Of a DNA stretch of 40,008 nucleotides, positions 15,283 to 24,391 are shown in pieces; the stretch's first letter is position 1, and the number at the start of each line of letters is the position of its first letter. This stretch comes from a virus. The notes below the pieces were generated by a model. The model did no database searches. It saw only the letters and a program-made list of their open reading frames with translations, and was not told where the DNA came from. Where the stretch lies: positions 1 through 40,008 of IMG/VR virus record IMGVR_UViG_3300012207_000004. One strand, given 5' to 3'. The translations under genes and the position numbers were made by a program.

Positions 15283-17445
15283 GTGGCCGTCCGGACCGTC
15301 AGTGTCGAACTGAAGATGAAGATCAGCGACTTCGAGTTGGCGGCGGCGAAGGCCGCGGCGACGACGAAGGCGTTGGCCGGCGAGTTCGACGACCTCGGCA
15401 AGACCAGCAGCAAGTTTTCGACGGCGAAGCCGACGAAGGAGATGCAGAACTTCTCCCGCGTCATCGACGCTGCGGCGCGCGACGGTATGAGCGGCCTGCA
15501 GGGCATCCAACGCGCGATCGACGACACGAAAATCCACATTACGAAGCTGCGCAGCGAGTTCGCGCGGACGGGCTCGTCGAGTGTGTTCGGGGATCTGAAG
15601 TCGGCGCAGAAGGATCTGCGCACGCTGGAGAACGTGTTCAAGGAGATTGCGCCAGCCGCAGAGAAGGCCGGACTAAACATTGGCCAGCGGATGGCGCAGG
15701 GCCTTACCGACTCGCTAGCCAAGGATGTCTCCGGTATCGGCGAGATTCTGTCCAATCCCGTCACGTTGGCCGGCGTCGTCGTGGCCGTCGCCGCGTGGTC
15801 ACCCATCATCGCCAGCACTGTGTCGGCCGGGGTCACGGCTGGTGCCGGCCTCGGCCTGGTTGGTGCGGCCGCGCTGATCCAGCGCAATAACCCGCAGATT
15901 GTCGGCGCCTTCAAAGATCTGTCGGGAGAGGTCAAGACTGTCCTTCAGGATGCGACGCAACCGCTGGTCGGCCCGATGGCGGACGCGCTGAAGTCGATCG
16001 AGTCGTTCGTCGCGACCGAGGGCCCGGCGATCGCGAAGGTGTTCGCGCCGCTCGGCCCCGCGATCCACATGATGGCCGTCGACTTCGAGGGCCTGATCCA
16101 CGACATTCTGCCGCCGCTCGCGAACCTGTCCGCCGAGTTCAGTTCGGCGTTCCAGTCGCAGGTCGTACAGGCCGCCCTGTTCAACCTGTCGCACGAGTTC
16201 GCGGCCTTGTTCCAGACGGTCGCGGACCACCCGCAGGAGATCCGCGAGGGTTTCATCCTCATCGCCGGTGCGATCCAACTCGCCGTCGGCGCCGTCAACG
16301 ACTTCATCAAGTTCGCGCACGTGATGAACGAGGAACTCCAGATCGGCGCGGACCTCGTCACCGGGCATTGGGGCAAAGCCTGGGACGTCCTGAAGAGCGG
16401 GTCGAAGGAGTCTGTGCAGCCGATCACGCAGCTTGGCGATGTGATCAACGGTGTTGCAGTTGGTACGCAGCGGGCCACGATCGATTTTCAGCAACTGGGT
16501 GCAGCCGCTGGCGGTCTCGGTGACGAGATCGTCAACGTGCTCCTGGGCGCGTTTGATCAGTACATCGACAAGTCGTTGGGGGTAAGCAATGCGACGATCG
16601 CGTTCAAGAACGATCTCGCGAACCTGACCGCGTCGCTGAAGGCGAACGGCACGTCGTTCGACCTCAACACCCAGAAGGGCCGCAACAACCAGCAGATGCT
16701 CAACCAGGGCATCCTTGATGCGAAGAACGTCTACGACGCCAACATCACCAACGGTAAAGGCGTGGACGCGGCGTCATTGGCCTACCAGATGCAACTTGAC
16801 CAACTCAAGAAGAACCTGATCGCCGGCGGACTGACCTCGGCGCAGGTGGCGAAACTGACCAGGCAGTACGAACTGTTGCCGGCGCAGAAGGCCACCCTGA
16901 TCAAAGCGGAGGGTACCGGCGCCGCTCAGGCAGCGGTAGACGGTGTTCTTGGCGCGCTCGGCAAGCTGCCGAAGGACCGGAACGTCAACATCAACGTGCA
17001 CGCGTTCGGTGTTGCCGCGGCCGAGGCCGCTGTGAATGGCATCCTCGGCGCGCTCGGTCGTAGCGGCAGTCGCGGGAACCGGTGGGGCGGCATCTACGAG
17101 CACAACCGTTGGGGTGGTCTCTACCAGCCCGCCGCCGACGGGCTGCTGTCGCAGGCGCGGACGTACACGCCGGTCAATCCTGGCCGGTTCATGATCGCGG
17201 AGCCGCAGACTGGTGGTGAGGCGTTCGTGCCGAAGCGCGGCGACTACGGCCGGTCCATGTCGATCCTGTCCGCCGCGGCTGGCTGGTATGGCGCGCGGGT
17301 CGTCCCCGGCGGTGGCGGTGGTGGTAGCCCGGTCAGTATCACGATCACGGCGTCCGACCCGCAGAGTAAAGCGTTCCTTGCCGCGGCCCGGATCGCCGTC
17401 CAGAACAACGGCGGGGATCCGGTGAAAGTGTTCACACCGCGATGA
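15283..17445 (+). CDS. Tape measure protein
   Basis: The 720-residue protein has a GTG start three bases after the chaperone long form. It is a long, Ala-rich helical protein: the N-terminal part is charged and coiled-coil-like (about residues 1-130). A hydrophobic region (VTLAGVVVAVAAWSPIIASTV and LGLVGAAALIQ, about residues 160-205) may insert in the host membrane. The C-terminus has NRWGGIYEHNRWGGLYQPAADGLL and GRFMIAEPQTGGEAFVPKRG, a signature of many actinophage tape measures. By the usual 1.5 angstrom per residue, the tail would be roughly 110 nm (inference). No lytic domain such as a peptidase or LysM is seen. It overlaps the next gene by four bases. Confidence 0.93.
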   Translation: MAVRTVSVELKMKISDFELAAAKAAATTKALAGEFDDLGKTSSKFSTAKPTKEMQNFSRVIDAAARDGMSGLQGIQRAIDDTKIHITKLRSEFARTGSSSVFGDLKSAQKDLRTLENVFKEIAPAAEKAGLNIGQRMAQGLTDSLAKDVSGIGEILSNPVTLAGVVVAVAAWSPIIASTVSAGVTAGAGLGLVGAAALIQRNNPQIVGAFKDLSGEVKTVLQDATQPLVGPMADALKSIESFVATEGPAIAKVFAPLGPAIHMMAVDFEGLIHDILPPLANLSAEFSSAFQSQVVQAALFNLSHEFAALFQTVADHPQEIREGFILIAGAIQLAVGAVNDFIKFAHVMNEELQIGADLVTGHWGKAWDVLKSGSKESVQPITQLGDVINGVAVGTQRATIDFQQLGAAAGGLGDEIVNVLLGAFDQYIDKSLGVSNATIAFKNDLANLTASLKANGTSFDLNTQKGRNNQQMLNQGILDAKNVYDANITNGKGVDAASLAYQMQLDQLKKNLIAGGLTSAQVAKLTRQYELLPAQKATLIKAEGTGAAQAAVDGVLGALGKLPKDRNVNINVHAFGVAAAEAAVNGILGALGRSGSRGNRWGGIYEHNRWGGLYQPAADGLLSQARTYTPVNPGRFMIAEPQTGGEAFVPKRGDYGRSMSILSAAAGWYGARVVPGGGGGGSPVSITITASDPQSKAFLAAARIAVQNNGGDPVKVFTPR

Positions 17446-20400
17446 CGTTCGTCGCGCCGACAGCTTCGCAGCCGCTGCACGTGAAGGTGTATGCCGCGTT
17501 CGGGTCCACAAGCAACGACGATCCGACCACGTGGCGTTGGACCGACATCACCCAATGGGTCAAGGTCAAACCGCCCGTTGGGCAGCCGGTCACGTTATCC
17601 GGTGGCCGGTCCAGCCTGTCCGGTCAGGCGGACCCGTCGCAGATTTCACTGTCGGTGGACAACACGGACGGACGGTTCACCGCGCAGTCTCCGCTGCTGC
17701 GTAACGGCCAGCCGAACCCGTACTGGCCTTACGTGGTACGGGACACGCCACTGAAAGTCGCTGTCACCTGGGACGGTGCGGTGACCGAGTATGAGCTGCT
17801 GACCGCGTTTGTCGGCGGCTGGCCGCTGCGGCCGAACGCCGGGCTCATCAACGTGTCCGTACCGATCACGGCGTTCGGCCGGCTGCGTGCCCTGCGCCGC
17901 ACAAACAAAGTCGTAGCGTCGGCGCTGTTTAGGGCGATCACGGCGAATATCGCCACGAGTTACGACGGGTACTGGCCGATGGAGGACCCGGTCGGTTCGC
18001 AGCAGTTCGTTGCCGAACCGTCATCGATGCCGTCGATCACGTTGGCCGGTGTCAAGCGTGCCGCACTTGCCGCTAATTCGGTTACGCCAGGGTCTAATCC
18101 GTTGCCTGACCTGTCCAGTGGTATCAGGTTGACGGCGAAGGTGCCGCAGATCAACATCGGCGACAACGGGTTCTGTGTGGATCACGTACTGGTTGTCGGC
18201 GATACACCGTCGGGGTCCGGCCTGGTCACCCTGACACGGAGTTTCATGGCCAGCGGGTCGTGGCAGATTTCGCTGGACATGACCAACTCGGCATGGCAGA
18301 TGGATCTGTTTGACACCACCGGCGCCACCGTGGATTCGGTGTCGGCATCGTGGGCCTCGACCATCAACCCTTTCGACGGCCAGCCACACATGATTCGGTT
18401 GCTGACCTCGGTCAGCGGCGCGGTCGTAGCCCAATTCATAGTCGACAACCATCTGGTCCTGTCCACCGTGGATTTGACGCAGTACAGCGGCAACGTTGTC
18501 ACGATCGGCGTGGCCGGCGTCGCCACGTCATTCCCGCTGGTGATCGGACACCTGCTGGCCGTCAACATTTCCCCGGTGTTCTTCGACAACACCAGCGCCA
18601 TGAACGGCTACGTCGGTGAGGTGGCCTGGTTCCGTTTCAACCGGCTGTGTAACCAGTACGGAATCCCGGTCACCATCAACAAGTCCACCAACGTCCCCAG
18701 CCAGCTCATGGGGCCACAAACCGCCGACACGTTAGCTAATCTGCTCGATTCCTGTGCCGCGGTCGACAACGCGCTGCTGCACGATGCCGGCCCGGGCGGC
18801 GGTCTCGTTTTCACGTCAGGCACAGCAAAGTACAACGCCGCCGTAGGCATGACCCTGGACTACAACCTGCGGCAGGTCGGTGACGATCTCGCCGCCACAT
18901 ATGACGACCAGGACCTGGTGACGTCCACGACAATTAACCGGGTCGGTGGTTCCTCGGCCACGTCGACTCTTGCCGGGGCAGCGGATTTTGTTGGCGGATC
19001 GGACACGGTCAACGCAGAGTTTGATACACCGCAGCTGGGTAACATCGCCGGCTGGCGCACACACGTCGCGTCGTTCGACTCGTACCGGCTACCGACGGTC
19101 GACATCAACATGCGTACGACGCCCACCCTGGCGGAAGCGGCCACCACCGCCCAGTTGCCGTTCCGGTTGTCTCCGATCAACATCCCGTCGCCGTATCCGG
19201 CTGGTTCGCTTGACCAGCTGGCCGAGGCGTTCACTACCACGATCGATTCGGTGGAGTGGCGCACCACCTACTCGTGTACGCCGTACCTGCCGTGGCAGGT
19301 GGCGGTGTATCACACGTCACGCTATGACGCGTCGGGGAGTTTACTGGCCGCGCCGGTGACCGCCACCGCGACGACATTGACGGCGCCGGGTTCGCAGTGG
19401 AGTACCACCAGCACACCGTACGGCATCACGGTCGGGCCGGCCGGTGGTGAACGGTGCACGGTCACCGCCGTTGCCGCATCGGGTACAGCCGGCAGCCGGG
19501 TCGGCGCGTTCCTGTCGACGTCGGCGCTGGGTGCGGCCGACTTCACTGGGGCGTTGGCGAACTTCACCAGTATCACGGGCCTGTCGGTGCCGGTGGTCCG
19601 GCAGTACCAGGCGCAGGGCGACTTCGGGATCGGCACGAACCTGTCGCAGATGGTTTCGGCCGGGAAGAAGATCTGTATCACGCTGCGCCCGGACTACAAC
19701 CCGGTCAACCCGGCACACATCACGGCGATCGACACAATGCTTGCGTCGATGAAAGCTAGCGGCGCCGCCGTCAACGTCACGTTGTGGCATGAGCCGTTCT
19801 TCTCCGGGCTGACCGCTAAGCAGTTTGTGCGGATGGTGAAGTACTACGGGCCGACGGTTCGTAAGTACTATCCGCTGTGGGTGGTCTACTCGGGTGCGGA
19901 CGCCGACGTCGCCAACGACTACTACCCGGGTGACGCGTACTGCGATGGGGTGGGAGTCGACGCGTACGCGACGTCGAGCACACTGCAGGTCACGAACGCG
20001 CAGAGCATCGCGGATATGGGTAACAAACCGTTCGGTGTTTGGGAGTTCAACGGCGGTGCCGACTTGGGTCAGGGCACCGCCATCCAGGGGCAGAGCCAGT
20101 CTGCGGTCACCGCACACTTCCAGTACATCCAGGACCTGTTCACGGCCCGGCTCGCGGCCGGGAAACCGAACGGTGATCTGCTGTTTTTCTCGTCGCCTGG
20201 CCTACCGAACGGGTCGCAGAACTTCCTGGGTACCAGTCTGACGGCGGATGGCGGCTTCGAGACCGGGCTCGGGAACTGGATCGGCGGCTCGGCCACCTTG
20301 GCGCAGACCGCGGCACAGGCGCATTCGGGAACGAAATCTGGACAGATCACCGCGCCGGGCGGCGGTGGCACCGCCAACATCCTGATGTGTGCGACAGGAT

Positions 20401-20900
20401 CCATCACCACGCAAGGGCTGCCGTGTGTCGCCGGTCAGGTCGTTGCCGGGATGGGCTGGTTCCGCAGTGCGGTTACCGCACGGTCTTGCCGGGTCGACAT
20501 CGCGTTTTTCGACTCTGGTGGCGGGGCACTGTCGACAATCACCGGGTCGGCCGTCACCGACAGCACATCAGCATGGACATCGACAGTAACGAGTGGCGCC
20601 GCGCCGGCCAGTACCGCATACGCACGGATCGTTCCGGCCGTGCTGGCGACGGCGGGGTTGGAGGTGCATTACTTCGACGATCCGGAGATTGCGGTACTGC
20701 CGGCCACGAACGATCTGACGTCGCCGATCCAGTACCCGTGGGATTACCGGATCGCGCTGCTGTCGGCGATGATCACGGCGCTCGACAACACGAGCCCACC
20801 GCAGGCGCTGACGGTTACGCGCGGCGTCAACGGGATCAAGATCGCGCACAGTGCCGGTGATGCGTTGCACGTCTATCCGCTACCCATCTACGCGTTGTGA
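17442..20900 (+). CDS. Minor tail protein with embedded glycoside hydrolase and carbohydrate-binding-like domain
   Basis: In this 1152-residue protein, the N-terminal part (about 1-250) looks like a tail-tip protein (WRWTDITQWVKV, SQISLSVDNTDGRFTAQSPLL). Residues about 250-400 resemble a laminin-G or concanavalin-type beta domain. A TIM-barrel glycoside hydrolase lies at about 690-915. The candidate acid/base is E784 in VTLWHEPFF and the candidate nucleophile E868 in FGVWEFNGG, with GVDAY between them, as in clan-A families (GH26-like). A beta domain at about 935-1085 (GGFETGLGNWIGG, then HSGTKSGQI) resembles a carbohydrate-binding module. The last 65 residues return to tail-protein style. 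It would bind and cut a surface glycan at adsorption. Substrate is unknown. Confidence 0.85.
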   Translation: MTFVAPTASQPLHVKVYAAFGSTSNDDPTTWRWTDITQWVKVKPPVGQPVTLSGGRSSLSGQADPSQISLSVDNTDGRFTAQSPLLRNGQPNPYWPYVVRDTPLKVAVTWDGAVTEYELLTAFVGGWPLRPNAGLINVSVPITAFGRLRALRRTNKVVASALFRAITANIATSYDGYWPMEDPVGSQQFVAEPSSMPSITLAGVKRAALAANSVTPGSNPLPDLSSGIRLTAKVPQINIGDNGFCVDHVLVVGDTPSGSGLVTLTRSFMASGSWQISLDMTNSAWQMDLFDTTGATVDSVSASWASTINPFDGQPHMIRLLTSVSGAVVAQFIVDNHLVLSTVDLTQYSGNVVTIGVAGVATSFPLVIGHLLAVNISPVFFDNTSAMNGYVGEVAWFRFNRLCNQYGIPVTINKSTNVPSQLMGPQTADTLANLLDSCAAVDNALLHDAGPGGGLVFTSGTAKYNAAVGMTLDYNLRQVGDDLAATYDDQDLVTSTTINRVGGSSATSTLAGAADFVGGSDTVNAEFDTPQLGNIAGWRTHVASFDSYRLPTVDINMRTTPTLAEAATTAQLPFRLSPINIPSPYPAGSLDQLAEAFTTTIDSVEWRTTYSCTPYLPWQVAVYHTSRYDASGSLLAAPVTATATTLTAPGSQWSTTSTPYGITVGPAGGERCTVTAVAASGTAGSRVGAFLSTSALGAADFTGALANFTSITGLSVPVVRQYQAQGDFGIGTNLSQMVSAGKKICITLRPDYNPVNPAHITAIDTMLASMKASGAAVNVTLWHEPFFSGLTAKQFVRMVKYYGPTVRKYYPLWVVYSGADADVANDYYPGDAYCDGVGVDAYATSSTLQVTNAQSIADMGNKPFGVWEFNGGADLGQGTAIQGQSQSAVTAHFQYIQDLFTARLAAGKPNGDLLFFSSPGLPNGSQNFLGTSLTADGGFETGLGNWIGGSATLAQTAAQAHSGTKSGQITAPGGGGTANILMCATGSITTQGLPCVAGQVVAGMGWFRSAVTARSCRVDIAFFDSGGGALSTITGSAVTDSTSAWTSTVTSGAAPASTAYARIVPAVLATAGLEVHYFDDPEIAVLPATNDLTSPIQYPWDYRIALLSAMITALDNTSPPQALTVTRGVNGIKIAHSAGDALHVYPLPIYAL

Positions 20901-20910
20901 GGAGAATCAG

Positions 20911-21132
20911 ATGATGGCTGCCCGTACCGTCGAACTAACAGTCAAGCCGGTGCTCGACGCCGTGACTGTGCGCCCCGGTGACACGCTGGTTGTCCGCGTC
21001 GCGACCGACCTCAGCATGGACCAGGTCGCCGAGTTCAAGTCGCGGCTGACGGACCGCCTTCCTGGCGTTGACACACTGGTCGTGTGCGCCGACCAGTTGC
21101 TGGTCTACCGGCCAGACGGCAGCGAGGGCTGA
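20911..21132 (+). CDS. Hypothetical small tail-region protein
   Basis: The 73-residue protein has tandem ATGs behind GAGGAG. It has a beta-alpha layout: VELTVKPVLDAVTVRPGDTLVVRV, then a helix MDQVAEFKSRLTDRLPGV and the strand DTLVVCADQLLVYRP. Similar short proteins occur downstream of minor tail genes in actinophages. Function is not known. It ends one base before the next start codon. Confidence 0.7.
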   Translation: MMAARTVELTVKPVLDAVTVRPGDTLVVRVATDLSMDQVAEFKSRLTDRLPGVDTLVVCADQLLVYRPDGSEG

Positions 21133-21133
21133 C

Positions 21134-21622
21134 ATGCCTTCCGCTGGTGACATTGTCGAGGTTGCGGACGTCCAGATCCCTAACGTTCAGCTGGGCACCG
21201 TTGCGTACGTCACGCAGGCTTCCAACGGCACGGTCACGTCGAGTGGTACGGAAACCCGGGACGCTGTGCTCGGCAACCTGACGTTCGTGGTGGCCGCGGC
21301 GCAGAACACGACCCGGTACCGGATCGTGTTGGCTGGACGAGGTCTGAACTGCACCGCCGCCGCCGACCGTTTCACCCTGAACTTCCGCGACGGCGGCGCA
21401 TCCACACCAACAGCGGCGTCAACGCTGGTCGGCGTCAACTTCAATGTGACGTTCGCGGCGACCGGTTCCCCTGGCGTCGCGGCCGCCTTCTTCGGCAGCA
21501 CGTTCGTCCCCGGCACGGGCGCCCACACGATCAGCGCCTTCTGGATACGTACGTCGGGTACGGGTACAGCCACACCCGTCGGGGCGTGCGAGTTCTACGC
21601 CGAAGCACTGGGGACTATCTGA
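21134..21622 (+). CDS. Hypothetical beta-rich tail protein
   Basis: The 162-residue protein is placed at the ATG at 21134. Thr, Ala and Gly-rich with regular beta strands (NLTFVVAAAQNTTRYRIVLAG, TLNFRDGG). This style is common in distal tail or fibre subunits of actinophages. No catalytic motif is seen. It overlaps the endolysin start by one base (TGATG). Confidence 0.7.
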   Translation: MPSAGDIVEVADVQIPNVQLGTVAYVTQASNGTVTSSGTETRDAVLGNLTFVVAAAQNTTRYRIVLAGRGLNCTAAADRFTLNFRDGGASTPTAASTLVGVNFNVTFAATGSPGVAAAFFGSTFVPGTGAHTISAFWIRTSGTGTATPVGACEFYAEALGTI

Positions 21623-22542
21623 TGACGATCGCCATCAAGGGCGTGGATACGACCCATCACGATCTGACCGGTGCGATGCTCAAAGCCGCCGGTAAAGCGT
21701 TCGTCTGCCGGTATGTGCAGAACAAGGCCGGGTCGACGCTCGACAAGCAGATGCGTCATGACGAGTTGGTGGAGAAGGCCGCCGCCGGGGTGCTGACGGT
21801 GGCGAACTGGGAGCTCGAGTCGGCACCACCCAACAGCCGGTCGCGTGGTCAGGATGATGCGCACGCGTGTAAGGCGCGGCTGGCGGGGCTCGGCGTGGGC
21901 GCGTGGGTGAGGGTGTACTACTCGCTGGATACCCCGGCCAGCGCTAGCGATTACAACGCGTACGCCGCCGGCTGGCGTGATGTGTACCCGGCCGACCAGC
22001 TCGGCGTCTACGGCGACGGTGCCCTGTTCCGGGCGTTGAAGGCCGACGGCTATGTCAAGTACGCGTGGCAGTCGATGTCCCGCTCGTATCCGGGTAACCA
22101 TCACGCGGACGGCACCTGGAACCATGATGGTGCGGACATCATCCAAACCGGGTCGGGGACCCTGAACGGTTTCTCGTTGGACTATGACACCGCCGTCGTA
22201 GACGACTACGGCGGCTTCATGCTCGGAGAGGAAGACCCCATGGCGGTTACTGACACGGACGTTGCGACGATCCTGCACACCGACGGCATCATCCCGAATC
22301 CGGCGTACCGTTCGGACTCCCCGGCGCACACCCCACCCGGCACGAACGCGTTCGTCGCCTGGCAGACCCTGGTCCTCGAGTCGGCGATCAACGCATCCAA
22401 CGCGGTCGCCGGGTTGAATGCGTTGAAGGCGGCCGTGGCGAAGATCCCAACCACGGCAGGCACCGCGACACTGTCTGATGCCGACAAGGCCGACATCGCG
22501 CAACAGGTCGCCGACCTGCTGGCAGCACGGCTGCAGAACTAG
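21622..22542 (+). CDS. Endolysin, DUF1906 glycoside-hydrolase-like
   Basis: In this 306-residue protein, residues about 1-200 match the DUF1906 (Rv2525c-like) TIM-barrel family: IKGVDTTHHDLT at the first strand, AFVCRYVQNK, VLTVANWELES, WVRVYYSLDT and QLGVYGDGALFRAL. The likely active-site acids are D in GVDTT and E in NWELE. The C-terminal 90 residues are a helical or linker region (WQTLVLESAINASNAVAGLN) of unknown role, possibly wall binding. The start at 21622 is coupled to the upstream gene. Two holin candidates follow, so this is the lysis cassette and the enzyme most likely degrades the host wall. Confidence 0.85.
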   Translation: MTIAIKGVDTTHHDLTGAMLKAAGKAFVCRYVQNKAGSTLDKQMRHDELVEKAAAGVLTVANWELESAPPNSRSRGQDDAHACKARLAGLGVGAWVRVYYSLDTPASASDYNAYAAGWRDVYPADQLGVYGDGALFRALKADGYVKYAWQSMSRSYPGNHHADGTWNHDGADIIQTGSGTLNGFSLDYDTAVVDDYGGFMLGEEDPMAVTDTDVATILHTDGIIPNPAYRSDSPAHTPPGTNAFVAWQTLVLESAINASNAVAGLNALKAAVAKIPTTAGTATLSDADKADIAQQVADLLAARLQN

Positions 22543-22558
22543 CCGGCGAGGTCACACG

Positions 22559-22828
22559 GTGGTTCAACCATTTCAAGGCGACGGGAACATCACCATCACG
22601 CTGCGCGACGTGTGGACGGAACTGCGGGTGGTCTCGGCGAAGGTGGATCAGGTTGACCACAAGGTGACCGAGGTCGATCACAAGGTGGCCGAGGTTGCGA
22701 CGGACGGGCACGACCACGAGGTGCGGCTACGTGCGCTCGAGAGAGCGCGCTGGCCATTGCCGGCGCTGTCTGCCCTGATCTCGATCACCGCCATCATCGT
22801 GTCGGTACTCGTCGCATACCGTCGATAG
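22559..22828 (+). CDS. Putative holin or lysis accessory with coiled coil and one membrane helix
   Basis: The 89-residue protein has a GTG start. The middle is a heptad-like coiled coil (VVSAKVDQVDHKVTEVDHKVAEV), followed by a charged stretch. A single C-terminal hydrophobic helix (PLPALSALISITAIIVSVLVAY) ends in RR. Such N-in coiled-coil, one-helix proteins accompany holins in actinophage lysis cassettes. It could be the holin itself or a holin regulator. Confidence 0.75.
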   Translation: MVQPFQGDGNITITLRDVWTELRVVSAKVDQVDHKVTEVDHKVAEVATDGHDHEVRLRALERARWPLPALSALISITAIIVSVLVAYRR

Positions 22829-22836
22829 GAGAGATC

Positions 22837-23103
22837 ATGACGAATCCTGTTGCCCCGCCGGTGCCGTTGCCGATCCCAGCCCCGGCGCACGTGGATGCGA
22901 AGTCCCGGGCGTGGCGGACGCTCGTGCAAGGCGGCACGGTCACCGTCGCCGCCGCGGTCGTACCGGTCGTGCTCGCATCGACGGGGACGATCCAGTGGAC
23001 AGGTGCTTGGTGGGCGGCGTTGGGCGTGACATGCGGTCAGACGGCGTTGACGGCCGGGCTGTCGTATGTGGCGCGGCATGTGGTGCCACCGTCGACATCC
23101 TGA
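22837..23103 (+). CDS. Putative holin with two membrane helices
   Basis: The 88-residue protein starts at an ATG behind ATAGGAGAG. A proline-rich N-terminus leads to two hydrophobic helices (TVTVAAAVVPVVLAS, about residues 34-50, and AWWAALGVTCGQTALTAGLSYVA, about 57-79). This topology, and position directly after the endolysin, fit an actinophage holin that opens the membrane at lysis. It is the last gene before the operon-ending hairpin. Confidence 0.8.
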   Translation: MTNPVAPPVPLPIPAPAHVDAKSRAWRTLVQGGTVTVAAAVVPVVLASTGTIQWTGAWWAALGVTCGQTALTAGLSYVARHVVPPSTS

Positions 23104-23145
23104 TGCGATAGGATTCGCCCTGGGTTTCCCGGGGTGGGGATGAGA

Positions 23146-23187
23146 AAGCGGGCCCGACCACCGAATCAACGGTGGTCGGGCCCGCTT
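23146..23187. terminator. Strong bidirectional terminator between late and lysogeny operons
   Basis: A perfect 18-bp stem (23146-23163 with 23170-23187) has a 6-nt loop AATCAA. On the minus strand the hairpin would also end the convergent lysogeny-region transcript, whose last gene stops at 23340. Confidence 0.9.
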
Positions 23188-23339
23188 CGTTGTGTATTGG
23201 CCCGACCGCGACCACCAGCCTGGTCCGCCGAGTGTCCGGCGTCGATTAACAGGGACGACGTTTGCCCGGACTGACTGTGAGATCAAGGGTTAGCTGGGCC
23301 CTATCACTCACAACGGGTCGATGTTACCAGGGCGTCAGT
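23188..23339. other. Non-coding gap between convergent operons
   Basis: No credible ORF is present. It contains a 6-bp inverted pair (TGTGAG near 23275, CTCACA near 23307) around an imperfect palindrome AGGGTTAGCTGGGCCCT. No tRNA-like attachment core was recognised. An attP cannot be excluded here. Confidence 0.4.
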
Positions 23340-23621
23340 CTAGCGGACGATGATCTGTGCCTCGACGAACGTGGCGCAGGATACCGGCGCCAACGGGCAC
23401 ACCTGACCCTCAAGAGTCTTCACCTTAGTCAGGTAGGCGTCGGCTAGCGGCTTGTACAGGAATTGGCGGCGCGTCCACACGACCAGCCCGGGGCTAGTGG
23501 TCGAGTACCCGGTGACGGTCCAGCCGTTGAATATGGGTGCGGCGTTCGCCGTGGCGGCCGGTATGAATCCGGCGACGATAGCCACCGCGGCGACAACCGC
23601 GGCGATGATGAACTTCCTCAT
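23340..23621 (-). CDS. Small secreted protein
   Basis: The 93-residue protein is placed at the ATG at 23621, preceded by GAAAGGAC. It has a classical signal peptide: MRK, a hydrophobic core FIIAAVVAAVAIVAGFI, and a likely cleavage site after ATANA (about residue 27). The mature part is about 66 residues, with two cysteines and no recognised domain. It is the last gene of a minus-strand cassette of exported proteins and might be made in lysogens. Function is unknown. Confidence 0.75.
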   Translation of the reverse strand: MRKFIIAAVVAAVAIVAGFIPAATANAAPIFNGWTVTGYSTTSPGLVVWTRRQFLYKPLADAYLTKVKTLEGQVCPLAPVSCATFVEAQIIVR

Positions 23622-23680
23622 GATCTGTCCTTTCGGGTTGCGACATGTTTCGGCTGTTGCCTGAAGTACGGTGCGGCGGT

Positions 23681-24178
23681 TCATAGCGTGCTTACGTTCG
23701 TGATCTTGCAGGTGCCGAACGCCTCGGGTTCGATCGCGATGGCTACCGCCTGCGGATTCGCCGCCTGACCGGGGGCGAGGTCATTCACCGCGGCAGTGCC
23801 GCTGTCGACCTGGGTCGTCCCCGACGCGTCGAGGAATGCGACAGTCACGAGGTAGCTTCGCTGCACGCTGGCCGAGTTCGTGATCGACAATTGCGCCGTA
23901 GGCATATCGTTGACGTTTTTGCACCACTGGATGGTTACGTCGCTGGTGGCTGACTGCTGATCCTTCGTGATCGTGTTCGCCGCGTTGCCGATGAGGGCCA
24001 GGCAGCCGCCCAGCAGCACTAGGCATCCCACTCCCACGATGATCAATGCATTGCGCAGTCCATGGCCCTTGTGCGGTGGACGTGGTCCTACGTATTGGTA
24101 AGGGCCGTGCGGCGGTGACGGCGGGATGTAGCCTCCGGCGTTCGGCTGTGGCGGCTGGGGGTTGGTCGGGTAGGTCAT
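23681..24178 (-). CDS. Membrane-anchored protein with proline-rich N-terminus and extracellular beta domain
   Basis: The 165-residue protein starts at the ATG at 24178, which has AGGAG six bases upstream. An earlier in-frame ATG lacks a site. Residues 1-40 are proline-rich (NPQPPQPNAGGYIPPSPPHG). A membrane helix follows at about 43-67 (ALIIVGVGCLVLLGGCLALIG). The rest is an outer domain with alternating strands (AQLSITNSASVQRSYLVTVAFLDASG). The layout resembles FxLYD or DUF4352-type actinobacterial membrane proteins. A superinfection-exclusion role is possible but inferred only from context. Confidence 0.75.
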   Translation of the reverse strand: MTYPTNPQPPQPNAGGYIPPSPPHGPYQYVGPRPPHKGHGLRNALIIVGVGCLVLLGGCLALIGNAANTITKDQQSATSDVTIQWCKNVNDMPTAQLSITNSASVQRSYLVTVAFLDASGTTQVDSGTAAVNDLAPGQAANPQAVAIAIEPEAFGTCKITNVSTL

Positions 24179-24210
24179 TTCAGTCTCCTGTGTGGTGACG
24201 GGTGGGTTGG

Positions 24211-24381
24211 TCAACGCTTGAATTGGCGACGGATACCGGCGCGGGCGATACGGATCCGTTCACGAAGCGTCAGCGGGTGGCAGTGGCATTGGCATGTACG
24301 GTCGCGGCAGTCGCCGTGGTTGCCCTCGAAGCACATGTGGCTGACGATGTAATCGCCGTATTGGCGTTCGGGTGGGGTCAT
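24211..24381 (-). CDS. Small Cys/His-rich protein
   Basis: The 56-residue ORF starts at an ATG with a perfect GGAGGACAC ribosome site. A dense Cys/His cluster (MCFEGNHGDCRDRTCQCHCH, about residues 16-35) is followed by a basic tail (RERIRIARAGIRRQ). It looks like a small metal-binding protein. It fits between the lipoprotein gene and the membrane protein gene in the same direction. No family is recognised. Confidence 0.65.
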   Translation of the reverse strand: MTPPERQYGDYIVSHMCFEGNHGDCRDRTCQCHCHPLTLRERIRIARAGIRRQFKR

Positions 24382-24391
24382 GTGTCCTCCG

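Noticed and set aside
23188-23339. attP site next to the late terminator
   Set aside because: No tRNA 3' end or clear core with flanking arm repeats could be recognised, so it is listed only as a non-coding gap.
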